From the NCBI GenBank assembly GCA_024291935.2, contig CM044316.1, positions 71,192,501-71,256,500 of the forward strand: a stretch of DNA of 64,000 bases. Reading direction: 5' to 3'. The DNA comes from Okapia johnstoni (taxonomy: Eukaryota > Chordata > Mammalia > Artiodactyla > Giraffidae). Below, in pieces: positions 35,126 to 47,528 of this stretch (position 1 is the stretch's first letter; every line of letters begins with the position of its first letter). Below the pieces are notes generated by a model. The model did not search any database and was not told the DNA's origin. It saw only the letters and a list, made by a program, of their open reading frames with translations. Both the position numbers and the translations under genes were made by a program.

Positions 35126-35939
35126 GTCTGCCCATGAAATGAGTGCGGATGGGGACAGCATCTGGAGGTGCTTTGTGTGGAAGGTGTAGGAGCTGACGTC
35201 TCCCTTGTTGCTCTGTGGTCAAAGCAATCAAGTGCATCACAGAAGATGCAGCAGTAGGTAAAACAGAATGCACTTGCAGCAGCTTCAGATTGCCACACCA
35301 GGAGGTTTTCCCCTTTGAGAAAAGCTCCAGGGGCAATCTACAGGACAAAAATATCTTAATGTTCTTTCCTCCCTCATGCCTCCTGGGACCTGAGGCGTTC
35401 CCTCCCTTCATGGTAGGTTGTTGTTCTTCCTCTAGAGATGCAATACATATATATGCACCAAAGACTTGTACAAGAATTTTGACAGCAGTGTTATTCACAA
35501 AAGAGGGTATCTGTTCCAGTACTTCTAACTTCACTCTGTTTTCAGTCATCCCCAGTTCACACCTACCTTTCGTCTCGAAGGGTCAGGTGCGAGAGGGACA
35601 AGGTATTTTTATTAACTTAACAGAGCTAAGCTTGAATTTCTGACAGCTACCTTTCAACTATACTACTACCTGGAGGATGTATCATCCAGGCTGGCCTGGG
35701 GGTGCTGTTAGTGAAAGAAAAATGCATCATGCCCAACACTGGTCAAGATCGAATCCTCAGTTTTCAAAATACATCTATGTAACGCTCTATAATCCTTCCT
35801 CCTTTGTCCTGATCCTTACCCAGGAAATGATCAAGAAAGGATGAGCCCTTTCTTGGAATACCTATATTCACTAATCAAACTGCCTTACTGAAATATATGG
35901 GCTGGGAGGGAATGAGGGAGAAAAAGGTGGACAGTCAGT
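35126..35939. other. Unassigned stretch between L1 and ERV relic
   Basis: Frames of 142-144 codons on both strands overlap here (35115-35549 and 35215-35643). It may belong to the retroviral relic on its right, but no motif proves it. Confidence 0.35.
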
Positions 35940-36530
35940 TCATTGTTGAGTGCACAGATTAGTTTTAAGGGCCACAATGGGGTGACTGGAAACTGCTAAC
36001 CAGTAACCCGAAAGAGTACCAACAGTGATGAGGCAGTGCTGCGAGCCCTGAGAGGGCTTCAAATGTCTGGTGTAGCCAATCTGCCAAGAGTAGGAGGGGG
36101 TAATGCCCCTCATGATGTGGCCTCTCCCATTGTGAGACAGATGGGTCAACTTTGGGCAGAAGTCACAAGCCTGCCCTGCAGTGGTAGCCCTCTGCATTAG
36201 AAACAGAATCAGCCTCCATCAGCCGCTTGATTCCAGTTGGTCCACAGCCCTTCCTGTGGGCACCTGCATGCCTGATACAGAGAGTTCAGTCAGCAGACAT
36301 AGCTTGTTCCCCCCACCATTCATGTTTCCAAAGAAGGATCTTTGAATCTTATAGTCTGTAGTCATTTTCCAAGTGATAGACCAGATGGCTGTGCAATTGC
36401 CAACAGCCATGAAGTCAGCCCTGCCCTCTGACTGGAGCAACTCCATCTGCTTTTGCTTCTGCATCGCTGACACCGAGACTGAACAGTCACAGCATGCCGA
36501 CGGATACTGTTGGGTTTCAGCTTAGCCAAA
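35940..36530 (-). mobile_element. Endogenous retrovirus pol (integrase-like) relic
   Basis: The minus-strand translation of 35940-36197 resembles the start of an ERVL-like integrase core: a Trp-Gln-Ile dyad-like segment after a His-Ile-Met run, then a Thr-Val/Gly-Tyr-Trp stretch. The next frame upstream on that strand (36219-36473) continues it after a stop. No intact gene, no LTR pair seen; an old non-functional copy. Family is tentative. Confidence 0.5.
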
Positions 36531-38324
36531 CCATCAGTGAATCAGGCCCAGATATTGAGGGAATTTCTGTGAATTAAGGACCCTATTGAGTCCATGGCTT
36601 TGCCTCAGGTAGCTGAGCAGATAAAGTTTCCTACAGAGAGAGAGATGCTGCTCTTTAAAATGTAAAACTGAGATGCTTCTGGGGCCACACCAACCACATT
36701 CTTAAGCATATCTTTTCCATTGAACAAACCAGGTTTGAGCCCTGCCTACCTTGTCAGTTCTTGAGTCTGAGTTAATTCATCCAAAAATGGGAATTTCAGA
36801 CTGGAGAGTTCTAAGTCCTCTCTGGGTCAGTTTCAACAAGGACTCAGCTGTAAACTAATGGTCACCTGCATGCCTTGTAATTTTGTTTGGATGCTGGACA
36901 TTGTTTATGAAAAATCAAAAGAGGTAATTTCAGGTTCTGCGTGACATTATTTTCCTTCAGAGAGGATTTACTTTTGGTTTCTTGCTGGCATTAATGTGGG
37001 GTAGTTCATACTAATCCATTCTGAGGATGAGCTGGTGAAAGTTAGGTTTCAGGTTTGTGAGAACAGAGTGTCCACTTTGTCCTGATTTCTAAAGTATAGC
37101 CTTTCCAAGATCTTATCAGGAATTCTGAGTGTTTACATAACCCCCTCCTCCTTGGTCTCTTCACAGCCCCGTGGGACTGCCAAAAATTCAGTGCTGATTT
37201 CCAGCCTCTTAGCTGCTGCTTTCTGCCTGGCCTCGCAGCCTCTTGGCTCTGTGCTGCTTAGAAACTGGCAGATTCATTGAGAGGAACAACTTCAAAGACT
37301 GTTAGACTCACTAGTTTACTTCCCTTCTCTAAGGTCTTTACTTCTGAGATCCTGGCTATCTTGTTAGCTCACTGATGCTTTCAAATGGATTACTGTGTGT
37401 GTGTGTGTATGTATATGTGTGTTGTGTCCAGCTTTTCTAATTGTTCATCGTGTGTGCATGTTAGAGTGGTTGGGGAGGGTCTGTAACAAGTTACCTGGCT
37501 GTTACCACTTAGAAATGAGTTTTAATAGTGAGTCTAAAAATGAGTCAAATTCCTTTCAAAACAGTGGAAAAATTATCTTGTTTCCTTTTTCCAGAAATGT
37601 AGTCAAATCACAACTAATCCTTATTTTATCAACTTAATTCTGAACATCTTTGAATATGTGTATTCTGAGATGTAACTATTTCCTCATCTGGAAAATGGAC
37701 ATGATAATTCCTACTTTGTAAAGAAAGTGGGAATGTTAAATTGAAATAAAAGTTTATAAGACACTTCATATAGTGACACTTTTTATATTCTTTAAATTCA
37801 AGAATGTCCCTTTAAATTCTTCACAGTTACATTTTTTTCATTTAAGTGAAGGCCATTTAAACAGTGGGTCAGTTGAGAGTTTGCTTACTGCAGGTGTATG
37901 TCCTGTTCATTTTATGGTCCATTTTGAGAACCAGATAGCTCTCTGCCTAGTTTGTTGGCATCTTTTTGAGCCCAAGATTTTTAAGGTCTGTGGAAGATAT
38001 TTAGTGGATGACAGATTCATCAAGAAATAGCTGGAAGATTACTTTTACTAAGTGCAGGAGAATATTACCTAAATAGATTAGTGAAGAAATTTTTGTTGCT
38101 TAGATGCTTTCTGTTGTATAGATCCTTCTAATGGTGATACATATTAAATATATTAAAACAGAATTAATAGGTAATTTTTCAGAAAAAAAATAGAGCTAAA
38201 TTAATATTTGTGCTTTAAAGGTTTGGTCTTTTACAGAGTGTATTTAAAATGTATACTAAAAGATAAACCAACAGCTTACTCATTTTTCTCCCTTTTGGTA
38301 AAAATTGCCATGTTAACAGAATTT
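36531..38324. other. Intron 1 with (TG)n at 37393-37411
   Basis: 36540-36850 may still be ERV-derived. The TGTGTGTGTGTGTGTATG run is short. No exon recognised. Confidence 0.45.
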
Positions 38325-38329
38325 TTTAA

Positions 38330-38432
38330 AATTAATTAATTTATTTTAATTGGAGGCTAATTACTTTACAATATTGTAGTGGTTTTTGCCATACATGGAT
38401 TGGCCCATACATGGATTGGCCATGGGTGTACA
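38330..38432 (-). mobile_element. Ruminant L1 3' fragment
   Basis: TTTATTTTAATTGGAGGCTA then TTACTTTACAATATTGTAGTG; the word ATACATGGATTGGCC is repeated in tandem at 38391-38420. Confidence 0.8.
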
Positions 38433-38462
38433 TTTTTATTTTTATTATTATTGCTTTTTGTT

Positions 38463-38560
38463 GGTTGTCCTGACTTTTTAAAAAAATCTATTGGAGATTT
38501 ATCAATAAAATGTAGTGTTAGTTTTAGGTGTACAGCAAAATGAATCATACACACACACAC
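38463..38560 (-). mobile_element. L1 3' fragment, left part of an interrupted copy
   Basis: TCTATTGGAGATTTATCAAT and GTTTTAGGTGTACAGCAAAA. The likely continuation is at 39166-39345 (CCCAGTGCTATACACTAAG), beyond three SINE pieces and a microsatellite. A short (CA)n is at 38551-38563. Confidence 0.65.
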
Positions 38561-38564
38561 ACAT

Positions 38565-38764
38565 TGTTGTTTAGTCACTAAGTTGTGTCCAACTCTATGA
38601 CCCTATGGGCTGTAGCCCGCCAGGCTTCTCTGTCCATGGAATTTCCCAGGCAAGAATACTGGAGTGAGTAGTTATTTCCTTCTCCAGGGCATCCTCCTGA
38701 CCCAGGGATTGAACCTGAGTCCCCTTCTTGGTAGGCAGATCCTTTAACACTGTGCCATCTGGAA
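38565..38764 (-). mobile_element. Bov-tA SINE
   Basis: GTTGTTTAGTCACTAAGTTG to the head end GTGCCATCTGGAAAG. First of three SINE units in a 600-bp cluster. Confidence 0.88.
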
Positions 38765-38766
38765 AG

Positions 38767-38804
<38 letters not shown>
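38767..38804. repeat. (TATC)n tetranucleotide microsatellite
   Basis: About 9.5 uninterrupted TATC units, then a degenerate TATATATC. Likely polymorphic. Confidence 0.95.
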
Positions 38805-38805
<1 letters not shown>

Positions 38806-38821
38806 ATATCTCCATCCCTAG

Positions 38822-38930
38822 TAGCTCAGCTAGTAAAGAATTCACCCGCAATGCAGGAGACCCCTGTTCGATTCCTGGGTCAGGAAGATCCCCTGGAGAA
38901 GGGCTAGGCTACCCCACTCCAGTATTCTTG
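38822..38930 (+). mobile_element. Bov-tA SINE, truncated
   Basis: AGCTCAGCTAGTAAAGAATT to CCAGTATTCTTG, where the next SINE begins abruptly. Confidence 0.8.
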
Positions 38931-39165
38931 GGTTTCCCTGATGACTCAGGTGATAAAGAATCCACCTGCAATGCAGGAGACATGGATTCAACCCTGAGTT
39001 GGGAAGACCTGGGTTTGACCCTGAGTTGGGAAGATCCCCTGCAGGAGGGCATGGCAACCCACTCCAATATTCTTGCCTGGAGAATCCCCACAGACAGAGG
39101 AGCCTGGCAGGCTACAGTCCATGGGGTCTCAAAGACTCAGACACCACTGAGTGACTAAGCAAGCA
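38931..39165 (+). mobile_element. Bov-tA SINE with internal 27-bp duplication
   Basis: GGGTTTCCCTGATGACTCAG head. ACCCTGAGTTGGGAAGA occurs at 38991-39007 and again at 39018-39034, so the element is longer than its relatives. Confidence 0.88.
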
Positions 39166-39345
39166 AGCAAGTATATATACATATGTATATATAATTGAAT
39201 ATTTGTATATTCTTTTAAAAATTATTTTCCCATAAAGGTTAGTACAGAATTTTGAGTAGACTTCCCAGTGCTATACACTAAGTCCTTGTTAGTTGTCTGC
39301 TTTATGTATAGTAGTGTGTATATGTTAATCCCAATCTCCTAATTT
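39166..39345 (-). mobile_element. L1 3' fragment, right part of interrupted copy
   Basis: CTTCCCAGTGCTATACACTA and GTCCTTGTTAGTTGTCTGC fit the artiodactyl L1 3' UTR in reverse. Confidence 0.65.
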
Positions 39346-39499
39346 AACAGAACATTTTTAAAGCAACTTTGTATTTATAAAAATGATGTTATGAAGGAAC
39401 TGGAAACTGCTTGGTCTAATTGGGCAAGCAGTGAGTTCTAACTGAAACTCAGAGCAAATAAGTCTAAAGATCTAATGTATAGTCATGGGGGCCGTACTT

Positions 39500-39617
39500 G
39501 GGCTCTCCTGGTGGCTCAGATGGTAAAGAACCTGCTTGTGATGAAGGAGACCCAGGTTTGGTCCCTGGGTCAGGAAGATCCCCTGGAGAAGGGAACTGCA
39601 ACCCACTCCAGTATTGT
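39500..39617 (+). mobile_element. Bov-tA SINE, 3'-truncated
   Basis: GGCTCTCCTGGTGGCTCAGA to CACTCCAGTATTG; the last third is missing. Confidence 0.85.
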
Positions 39618-40075
39618 ATCAAAACTGAAAATATGCTAAGAGAATAGATATCAGATGCACTTATTTGACAAAATGCTAACTATATGAGGAGATGATATGT
39701 TAACTAGCTTGACTGTAGTAATTATTTCACCAAGTTTATCAAATCATCATGATGTACACCTTAAATATATATATAATTTTTATTTTAAATAAATCTATTC
39801 ATTAAAAATGTAATGTTTCTGGGGATCCAAAGGATATCTTGGTTACTATACAATACAGTATTGTATACTTGAAATTAACTACCAGAGTAGATCTAAAATG
39901 TTCTCACCACACAAACACACAGGTACACAAGGTTACAATGTAAAGTGATGGATTTGTTAGCTGACCTTATCATGGTAATTATTTCACAACATATAGTATA
40001 TCAAATCATCATGTATACTTTAAACTTACACAATGTTATTTGTCAGTTATATCTCAGTGAAACTGGGGAAAGAAA
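39618..40075 (+). mobile_element. Two L1 3' ends in tandem
   Basis: Two copies of the L1M 3' motif (AATTATTTCACC... TATCAAATCATCATG ... CACCTTAAATATATA at 39720-39780; AATTATTTCACAAC ... TATCAAATCATCATGTATACTTTAAA at 39976-40025). Either two insertions or one duplicated tail. Confidence 0.65.
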
Positions 40076-40699
40076 TCAGTGAGTGGATATAAATAGTATA
40101 TATTTTCTAATTCCATGAATTATGTATAGAAGTGATTGGTTGTTCTTGCAACACTCTAGCCCAAGAGGATACCAATCAAAATGCCTGCATTCTTATCCCA
40201 GTTCTTTGAGAAAATAATTAAGGCACTATATAATTTCTTGAACATTTGGTCAGGGATGAAAAACAGAGCTTGTTTGTTTGTAAATAATTGAGTGTAAAGG
40301 ATTCATGTTTGTGATCTTGAAACTGTCTTGGTATCTCAGACACTAGCCCATGAACCCAAATAGACCTTACCTTAACTAGTATCTAGTCTTCTATTTTTAT
40401 GCAGTTGCAATAGAAATTCAAACTATTATTTTTATTTAAAAATTAAATAATGATATATAATTCTATTTAACTTTCAAAATACATTCACATATTTTAACCA
40501 ATTGATTTCTTAATAACTCTGTATTACTTATGTTTCCTTTACAATTTCTAACATTTTAGGCACATGGTTAAACTTATTAATGAATTATAAAATTCATTCT
40601 CTCAAAAAGGAATAATGTTTTTTTGTGTATAATTTGAAGTCAGAGAACTATAAGAAAATTAATATTTCCTGAAATCCCATTCCTCAGAAAAAACCATGT
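40076..40699. other. Intron 1, no recognised feature
   Basis: AT-rich; nothing recognised. Confidence 0.5.
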
Positions 40700-41045
40700 A
40701 TTGAATTGTTGGAGGATTTCTTTCAGGAGTTTTTTTCATGGATATGAATATAATAAATAAATATTTTTAAAGTAAAGCATAATCAATATCATATTTTATA
40801 TGTAGAGTTTTGGATCTTGATTTTTTAATTGAACATTGTATTGTGAGCATTTTGTTTGTCAGTAACTATCTTTGAAAACATTATTTTAAATTACCATACA
40901 ACATTCTTGCTATCACACAGATGTACAGTAAACATTCTGCTGTCTGATGTTTAGATTGTTTTAATGTTATAAAGCTGTGCTTTGGTATAGTAAGTAATGC
41001 TGCAGTGAACATCAGGATGACATTTGTGAAAAAATTGTCAGGGCA
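40700..41045 (-). mobile_element. Old L1/HAL1-type fragment
   Basis: TTAGATTGTTTTAATGTTAT and AGTAATGCTGCAGTGAACAT in the order of a reverse-strand L1 3' region. Heavily diverged. Confidence 0.5.
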
Positions 41046-41588
41046 GGTGGGGGCACATGCAATTAAATTGATAAACAAAAAAGCAGGAAGTGATAGGCAG
41101 CTTTTAGCTATGACCATAAGGGTATTTCCCCCAACTTCTCCATGTTAATTAAAAGCTATTTCTCTAATAAATGCCCCACTTTCATTTCAAGGTAGTTTTG
41201 TAACTGGTTGAAAACCCAACAGGAAATGTAAATTCCTGGAATGAAGGTACAATCTCACCTGTGAGTAAAATACAGAAACAAATATGGCCCAATATGGTAG
41301 TCTAATTTAGGGAAATAAAACTATAGACCTATAAATGCATTTTGGCGGGATTTACTCTTCTTAGGAGGTGTTTGTTTTGATTAGTTAGAGTGCCTAGGAC
41401 CATGATGAATGAGCTCTGTTTGAATGAATCAAGTAGAAATGCCTAAAATTACCACATTCTGTCGATTTTAAGCATACTTGGATGTAATGTTTTATATTTT
41501 GTGAAATTAGAATGTATTTTCAATCAATGTGCACATTTGGTTGATGTGATAACACTTTTCCTATACATCTTTACTAATTTAGATGCAT
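41046..41588. other. Intron 1, no recognised feature
   Basis: Nothing recognised. Confidence 0.5.
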
Positions 41589-41597
41589 TTAATGATA

Positions 41598-41814
41598 ATA
41601 TGGGCTTCCCAGGTGGTTCAATGGTAAAGAATCCACCTGCCAATGCAGGAGACACAGGAGATGCAGGTTTGATTCCTGGGTCAGGAAGATCCCCTGGAGG
41701 AGGAAATGGCAACCCACTCCAGTATTCTTGCCTGAAAAATTCCATGGACAGAGGAGCATGGCAGGCTACAATCCATGGGATCTGAAAGAGTTGGACATGA
41801 CAGTATGCACACAC
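41598..41814 (+). mobile_element. Bov-tA SINE with perfect 9-bp TSD
   Basis: GGGCTTCCCAGGTGGTTCAA head. TSD TTAATGATA at 41589-41597 and 41815-41823. Confidence 0.93.
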
Positions 41815-41938
41815 TTAATGATACCATGATAGACACAGCATGGGAATTTTCAGACTAAGATGCTTGACAGTTGTGTTTGCAGTGCCATTTCCTCTGTATA
41901 TTTGAGCCTAGCGGTATATAAATGTCTATATTATATCA

Positions 41939-42150
41939 CAGGTTCCCCTGGTGGCTCAGACGATAAAGAATCCGCCTGCAATGCGGGAGACCTGGGTTCG
42001 ATCCCTGGTTTGGGAAGATCCCCAGGAGGAGAGCCTGTCTAACCACTCCAGTATCCTTGCCTGGAGAATCCCCATGGACAGAGGTGCCTGGTGGGCTATA
42101 GTCACGGGGTCGCAGAAAGTCAGACACGACTGAGCAACTAAGCACAGCAC
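41939..42150 (+). mobile_element. Bov-tA SINE, well preserved
   Basis: Close to consensus with a perfect B-box-like GGGTTCGATCC. TSD ATATTATATCA (41928-41938) and ATATTGTATCA (42151-42161). Confidence 0.93.
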
Positions 42151-42161
42151 ATATTGTATCA

Positions 42162-42799
42162 TATGCAGTGGGCTTTTGACCTTTTGATAATAATTAAATA
42201 TAAGGATGGGGAATGTCCTAACCACATGAGAAAGAGGAAAATTCAATGCTTGTTTTTTAAAGTGTTTACTCTCCTCTTGTTGTGGTTGTTATCTCTTCCT
42301 GCAGTCCCTTTAAATCACACGATCTTTGGTCACTAAAATTCAAGATGTTGCTTCTCCATACAACATTATCAACTTTTTTGGTAGTGGGATTTTATTTTTC
42401 AAATTCTTCCATTGTGGTTAGAGAATGGCAAATTTGACAGATAATTCTAGCCTGTCCTTAAGTTAAATTGTGTTAACCTTTTGTGATTTAAAGAAACCAG
42501 AGCAAAACAATTAAACCCTTCTGGGATACTCGTTCTTTCCTACCTTTGATGTTGTTAACAGCGGCCTTGCCTCTTAGGACTTCTGATCCTTTCCACTGAG
42601 AACATCTCTCACGTTCCTGGTGTCCCACCAGCCCTCCCCCATCACACCTCTCCCTGTGGCTTTTGATAATAAGAATGATTTTGGCCCCAAGCAGAACTTC
42701 TGAAAGAATGTCACTGAACCTCTTCTGTCCTCATATTTTAAAACTTATATGCTGCTGTGAGTTTAGATAAATGGGCTTCTAGTTTTGTTGTTTAGACAA
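42162..42799. other. Intron 1, no recognised feature
   Basis: Nothing recognised. Confidence 0.5.
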
Positions 42800-43142
42800 A
42801 ACATTTATGTATTGTTATTGAAGTACAGTTAATTTACAATGTTGTGCTTGTTTCTAATGTAGGGCAAAGTGATTCATATATACATATATATATGTTTTCT
42901 ATGTCTTTGAGTCTGTTTTGTAAATAAGTTCATTGGTATCTTTTTTTTTTAGATTATAAAAATATGTGATATCATATCATATCTTTCTCTCTCTGACTTA
43001 CCTCACTTAATACAATAATCTCTAGGTCCATCCATGGTGCTGCAGATGGCATTATTTCAGTCTTTTTTATGGCTGAGTAATATTCCATTGTATATAGGTA
43101 TCACATCTTCTTTATTCATTCATCTGTCAATGGAAATTTAGA
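42800..43142 (-). mobile_element. L1 3' fragment
   Basis: TATTGAAGTACAGTTAATTT, TCTAGGTCCATCCATGGTGC, TTATGGCTGAGTAATATTCC in reverse-strand L1 order. Confidence 0.85.
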
Positions 43143-45937
43143 TTGCTTGACAAAACATTTTATTTGAAGATTACTTTAGCATCCTGGAAGGCAGGTTTGG
43201 TTGGAGACTCTCTGTCACTTTCCATAAAGGAGGAAAGCCCTATGCCTTTTAATCTGGCAGTTTTATTGGCTAGTGAGGTGGGCAGCCTTGTTGGCTAGAG
43301 CTCTCACAGACCACACCTCCTGCATACCCAGTTCCCAAATTCCTCAGGATTGCTGCTCATAATATCACAGTAAAACCCACTCAAGTGTTTCCCAGATACT
43401 TCTAATTTCTTTTGCACATTTGTATAAAAGTTACTAAAAGTTTTGGAGCTGAGTTTTTCTGTATGGTGTGTTACTGTAGTTACAATACACCAACACTAGT
43501 AACTTATATAATCGCTGTTATGAAGTGAAAACCTTCCATGTTAGGTTTTATTAAGATTTGGTTTTGTTATACTATTTGGCTTAATTGATATCACAGCAGG
43601 GCTCCAGGTTTTCCAGGGCAATCTTGATTTAAAATATTCTATTTCTACAGTCCCATAACAGCATTTGGGCTTTCAGGTCATGAGGTCATGATTTGCTTTG
43701 AAAATTATGGTACCTGTACTTCCTGGTAGCTTTGAAAAAATTTGTGAAACACTGGTTAGACTCTTAAATGGCATTCTCAGCATTCCATGTGGTACAACTG
43801 GGTTGAAAGAGACTTTCTTACAACAAGGGTTGTGTTTTTGTTATTGAAGTTTGTGAGTGCACACGTGTGTGTAGGTTGCGATGCTTTAGTAACTAACGTC
43901 CTCTTTAAGAGGTATTCCAGACAGTTCCTTTCTCATGCTGAAAAGTGCTTTTTAGAGGCAAAGCTTCTAGTTTCAATGGGAAAATTGCAATATATTAAAT
44001 TTGTCTTCGGACAATAATGATATAAAGGATATAAAGCGTGTCATAAAGGGAAAGAGAAGTTTGACCTTGAATTAATTCACTAGCAGTATGTGGCTCGTGC
44101 CTTAAAATGATAAATCAGGACAAGGGTTAGATTATTGGCTTTTCTGCCCGTGAAGGCTAGCAGGTATATCCTCACCTCATGTGTCTTTTAGGAAACCTGA
44201 ATGTGCTCACAAGCCAGATCCCCCTGCGTCAGAACCCAGGCACTTCATTCCTTCCTTTATTCACTAAGCAGACTTTGAGCATTTGCTGCAAAGCATTATA
44301 CCAAGGCCTCTGAACAAAGTTTCAGGTCTAGCCCCTGATCCTGAAAGTGCCTGTCTAGAGGGAAGGGGAGGTGGTGTATTGAAGGAGTTCTCTGAGGATA
44401 TGTGAGGCTTCGTAAAGATCGTACATGTTTGGGGGATGAGGAAGAGCTTTCTGGCTTTGTGGTCAGAGAGGGTTGCAGGCACATCTGTGGTCCTCTGTCC
44501 TTGACAGAGGAACCAAGTTTAACTCATAGGAAAAAGGAAGAGCTAAGTTCATTTTGGCTTCAGCTGGGACATTTAGGTTCAAGTTGGGAGTAACATTTGG
44601 AAAAAATCGGAAACGCACTTGGAGCAGACCACAATCACTGGCTTGTGCGTCATGAAGAGCTTGGAGGGAACTAGTTTGGAGACGGGAGAGTTGAAGAGAT
44701 AATCTAGCACCGTGTTCTGGGAAAATGGAACAAGGAAAGATGGGAGCCTGAGAAGGAACCTAGGAATTTGGTTCTATTATTAATAAGGTTTACTGTGAGG
44801 AATTTTTTCTGCTGTCAAACAGGGCTTTACAAAATTAGATCAGAGCAGTATCTCTTGAAGAGAGCCCCGTGTTATGAGAAATATCCACTTGTGTGCCTTG
44901 GTGTTTATTAATTGTTAAAATGGGTTCACACCAAAAGAGTTAAGAAAGCGAAAAAAGCAGAGTTATCCAGAGTGAAGCAGGTTTCTTCATGACAGGATTT
45001 CTCAGAATCTTCACCGTGCAAACGGCTTTGTTAAATCTCGCTTACTTGATAGCCTATTCTAGAACCAGGGTAGGCTGGCACAGTGAGCTGCAGGGACCAA
45101 GCTGTGGCACACCTGTGGGCCTCTGTTCTGCCTCTGGCCCACTTTGATTGCCAACACATTGGGGTCTTCGCTGTGGCAAATGCAGGGCACTGAATGGAGT
45201 TGTCTCTGTCTGGGAATCTCGACTGCTCAGTCTGCTCTGTCCTGGCCACCCGTCCAAGTGGCAGTGTGACCTGGCTTCTTAGGAGGAGACGGGATCTCAC
45301 TGAAATCCAGGATAAGTGTCAGCAGTGTCCCTGTCCACCTTTAGGCCACTGTCTTCATCTTGAAAATATCTCCTGTTGAGGGCACGTGGGTGCAAAGCTG
45401 CTCACCACCTTGGATCGGCCACCCAGGCAAAAGGTGCTGTTTAAGTCCCTACGCAATATCCTCAGTTTTGCCTGTTGGCCTGCCAAGCCGTAAATATTTA
45501 TTATCTGACCCTTTACAGAAAAAAAGCTTGCCTATCCATATAGTAGCCACCAGGCCTATGTGGCTTTTGAAACCTAGAATGTAGCTAGACAGAATTGAGA
45601 TGTGTTATAAATATTTACACTTACACATGCTCAAATTTGAAGACTTGGTACCAAAAAAAAAAAGGAGCATAGAATCGCAATAATTCTTTTTTTTTAACTT
45701 GATAAGATGGTGAAAGAATATTTTAAATACATTGAGTCAAATAAAATGTATTATTAAAATTACTATCACCTGTTTTTCTGTCCTTTTTCTCCTGCTGCCT
45801 CTAACAAATTTAAAATTGCATGTATGGCTTACATTTGAGATGCCCATTATATTTCTATTGTATAGTACTGACTATAGCGTAGCACCCAAGTTTATTGCCC
45901 ACAGACCTCTTTCTTTAAGAGCCCTATGGATACTCTC
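43143..45937. other. Intron 1, no recognised feature
   Basis: 44215-44310 recalls MIR/L2. 45000-45560 is GC-richer than its surroundings, with 60-90-codon frames on both strands, but no domain or splice-bounded exon is recognisable. Confidence 0.45.
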
Positions 45938-46092
45938 GCTTCCCTGGTGGCTCAGATGGTGAAGAATCGGCCTGCACTGCAGGAGACCCGGGTTCGATCC
46001 CTGGATGGGGAAGATCCCCTGGAGAAGGAATGGCTGCCCACGCTAGTTTTCTTGTCTGGAGAATTCTGTGGACAGAGAAGCTGGCAGCCTAT
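45938..46092 (+). mobile_element. Bov-tA SINE, 3'-truncated
   Basis: Near-consensus head with CCCGGGTTCGATCCCTGG; stops after GACAGAGAAGCTGGCAGCC. Confidence 0.88.
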
Positions 46093-46289
46093 TCTAGTTT
46101 GAGGATTTGTGCTTTGTTGACAGCTAAGCTATAATTTAATAGATGTAAACTCTTAAATCAAAATATCTACTTTCCTTTATGTTTTTCAAATACAGCTATA
46201 TTTGCATTATTTAATAGTTTATTTTTGTATGCATGTTTTAAACAACCTGTGATCTATGTATTTCCTATGATATAAAAATCATGACTATA

Positions 46290-46640
46290 TCATGTCTACT
46301 CTGATTCAGCAACTCCGCTTCTAGCCTTCTGTCCTAAGGAAACCACTGGATGAGTATTTAAGGACTATGCTCATTATTGCCTCTAATGAAGAAAAATTGG
46401 AAACAATTTTTGATGCCCGACCCTGAAGATTGATTAGCTAAATTATGAAATATGTACATAATTATATTGCCAATATAAGTTATGGCAATAAATTATTAAA
46501 AAGTATTTATAGACAAGCAGTATTTTAAAGAGAAATTGTACTTTAGAAATTCTGAAAGGAAGAAAATAGGTTCTGTTTATACTGATTCTCTTTGGGTTAT
46601 TTTAATTTTCCTCATTTCTCTCTATATGGTCTACTTTTCT
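46290..46640 (+). mobile_element. Old L1M 3' region
   Basis: ATTCAGCAACTCCGCTTCTA, then ATTGGAAACAATTTTTGATG, with the typical L1 order of the ORF2 end and 3' UTR. Confidence 0.65.
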
Positions 46641-47528
46641 ATAATCTGTGTATCTTATATAATTAATTAAATTAATTATTTGATAACTTTGTAAATAATG
46701 TATGAAATAGCTCCTTGGAAAAAGTTCAGAATTCAAAGTGTACATATTTATGTGGCATAGGAATTCATAAAAATAGATTTTGTTGTCCCATAGTGAAGGA
46801 TATTAGATAAAAAGCTTTCTCCTCCAGATTACTCACATATTGCAAACAAATTGTCTTGATATTAAGGTGAATAGTCATTGGTAGGGAGTAAAGAAGTTTG
46901 TAATACCTAGGAAGTAAAGTTCTTATTTGAAAACCTTCTGAGATCTACCTGGAGTCTTCACTTCACCACAGTTGTGATAGCTAGTGATTTTTCCTCTAAA
47001 ATAATTTCCTGAAATTTTAAATTGTTTCATGGCTAGTTATTTTTAAGTGACCTAGCACAGGAAGGATGTGGAGGGGGTGGAGTACCATGGGAACTCCTGC
47101 CAGTTACTGGAAAAATTGTCTGAAAGTGGACTAGGGCCACCAAAAGTAGTCTGAAGAGATTGCTGTTACAAAGCAAAGGTTTTTTTCTCTTCAAATTTGG
47201 ATAGGCAATACAGAGTGTGTGCTTGACCCCAACAGGTTTGAATAGGTTTTTACCATTTTGTTTATTTCTGTGATGAAATTCAGTGCTGAGAATTAGTTGA
47301 AAATGTAGGAAAATGACTCTCATCATAGTAGTTAATGGGTGAGCCCCAGCTAGCAAGTAGAGCTCTGCAAATGGGATTTGCCTTTAACATTCACAAGGTT
47401 AAAGTTTCATAGAATCTGTGTTCTTCTGATGTATTTTAAATAATTCATGCATCGCTTTGGCTACGTTAATGGGGAGTGAATCACTGGCAATGTGTTTATC
47501 ATTGAAAACTTGGTGATAGGTTCTTTAA
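46641..47528. other. Intron 1, no recognised feature
   Basis: A 107-codon minus-strand frame (47033-47356) has no recognised domain. Confidence 0.45.

Noticed and set aside
41939..42012. tRNA-like head with A/B boxes, possible tRNA gene
   Set aside because: It is the tRNA-Glu-derived head of a SINE: continuous with the BovA body and bounded by target-site duplications, and no proper anticodon/acceptor stem was established.
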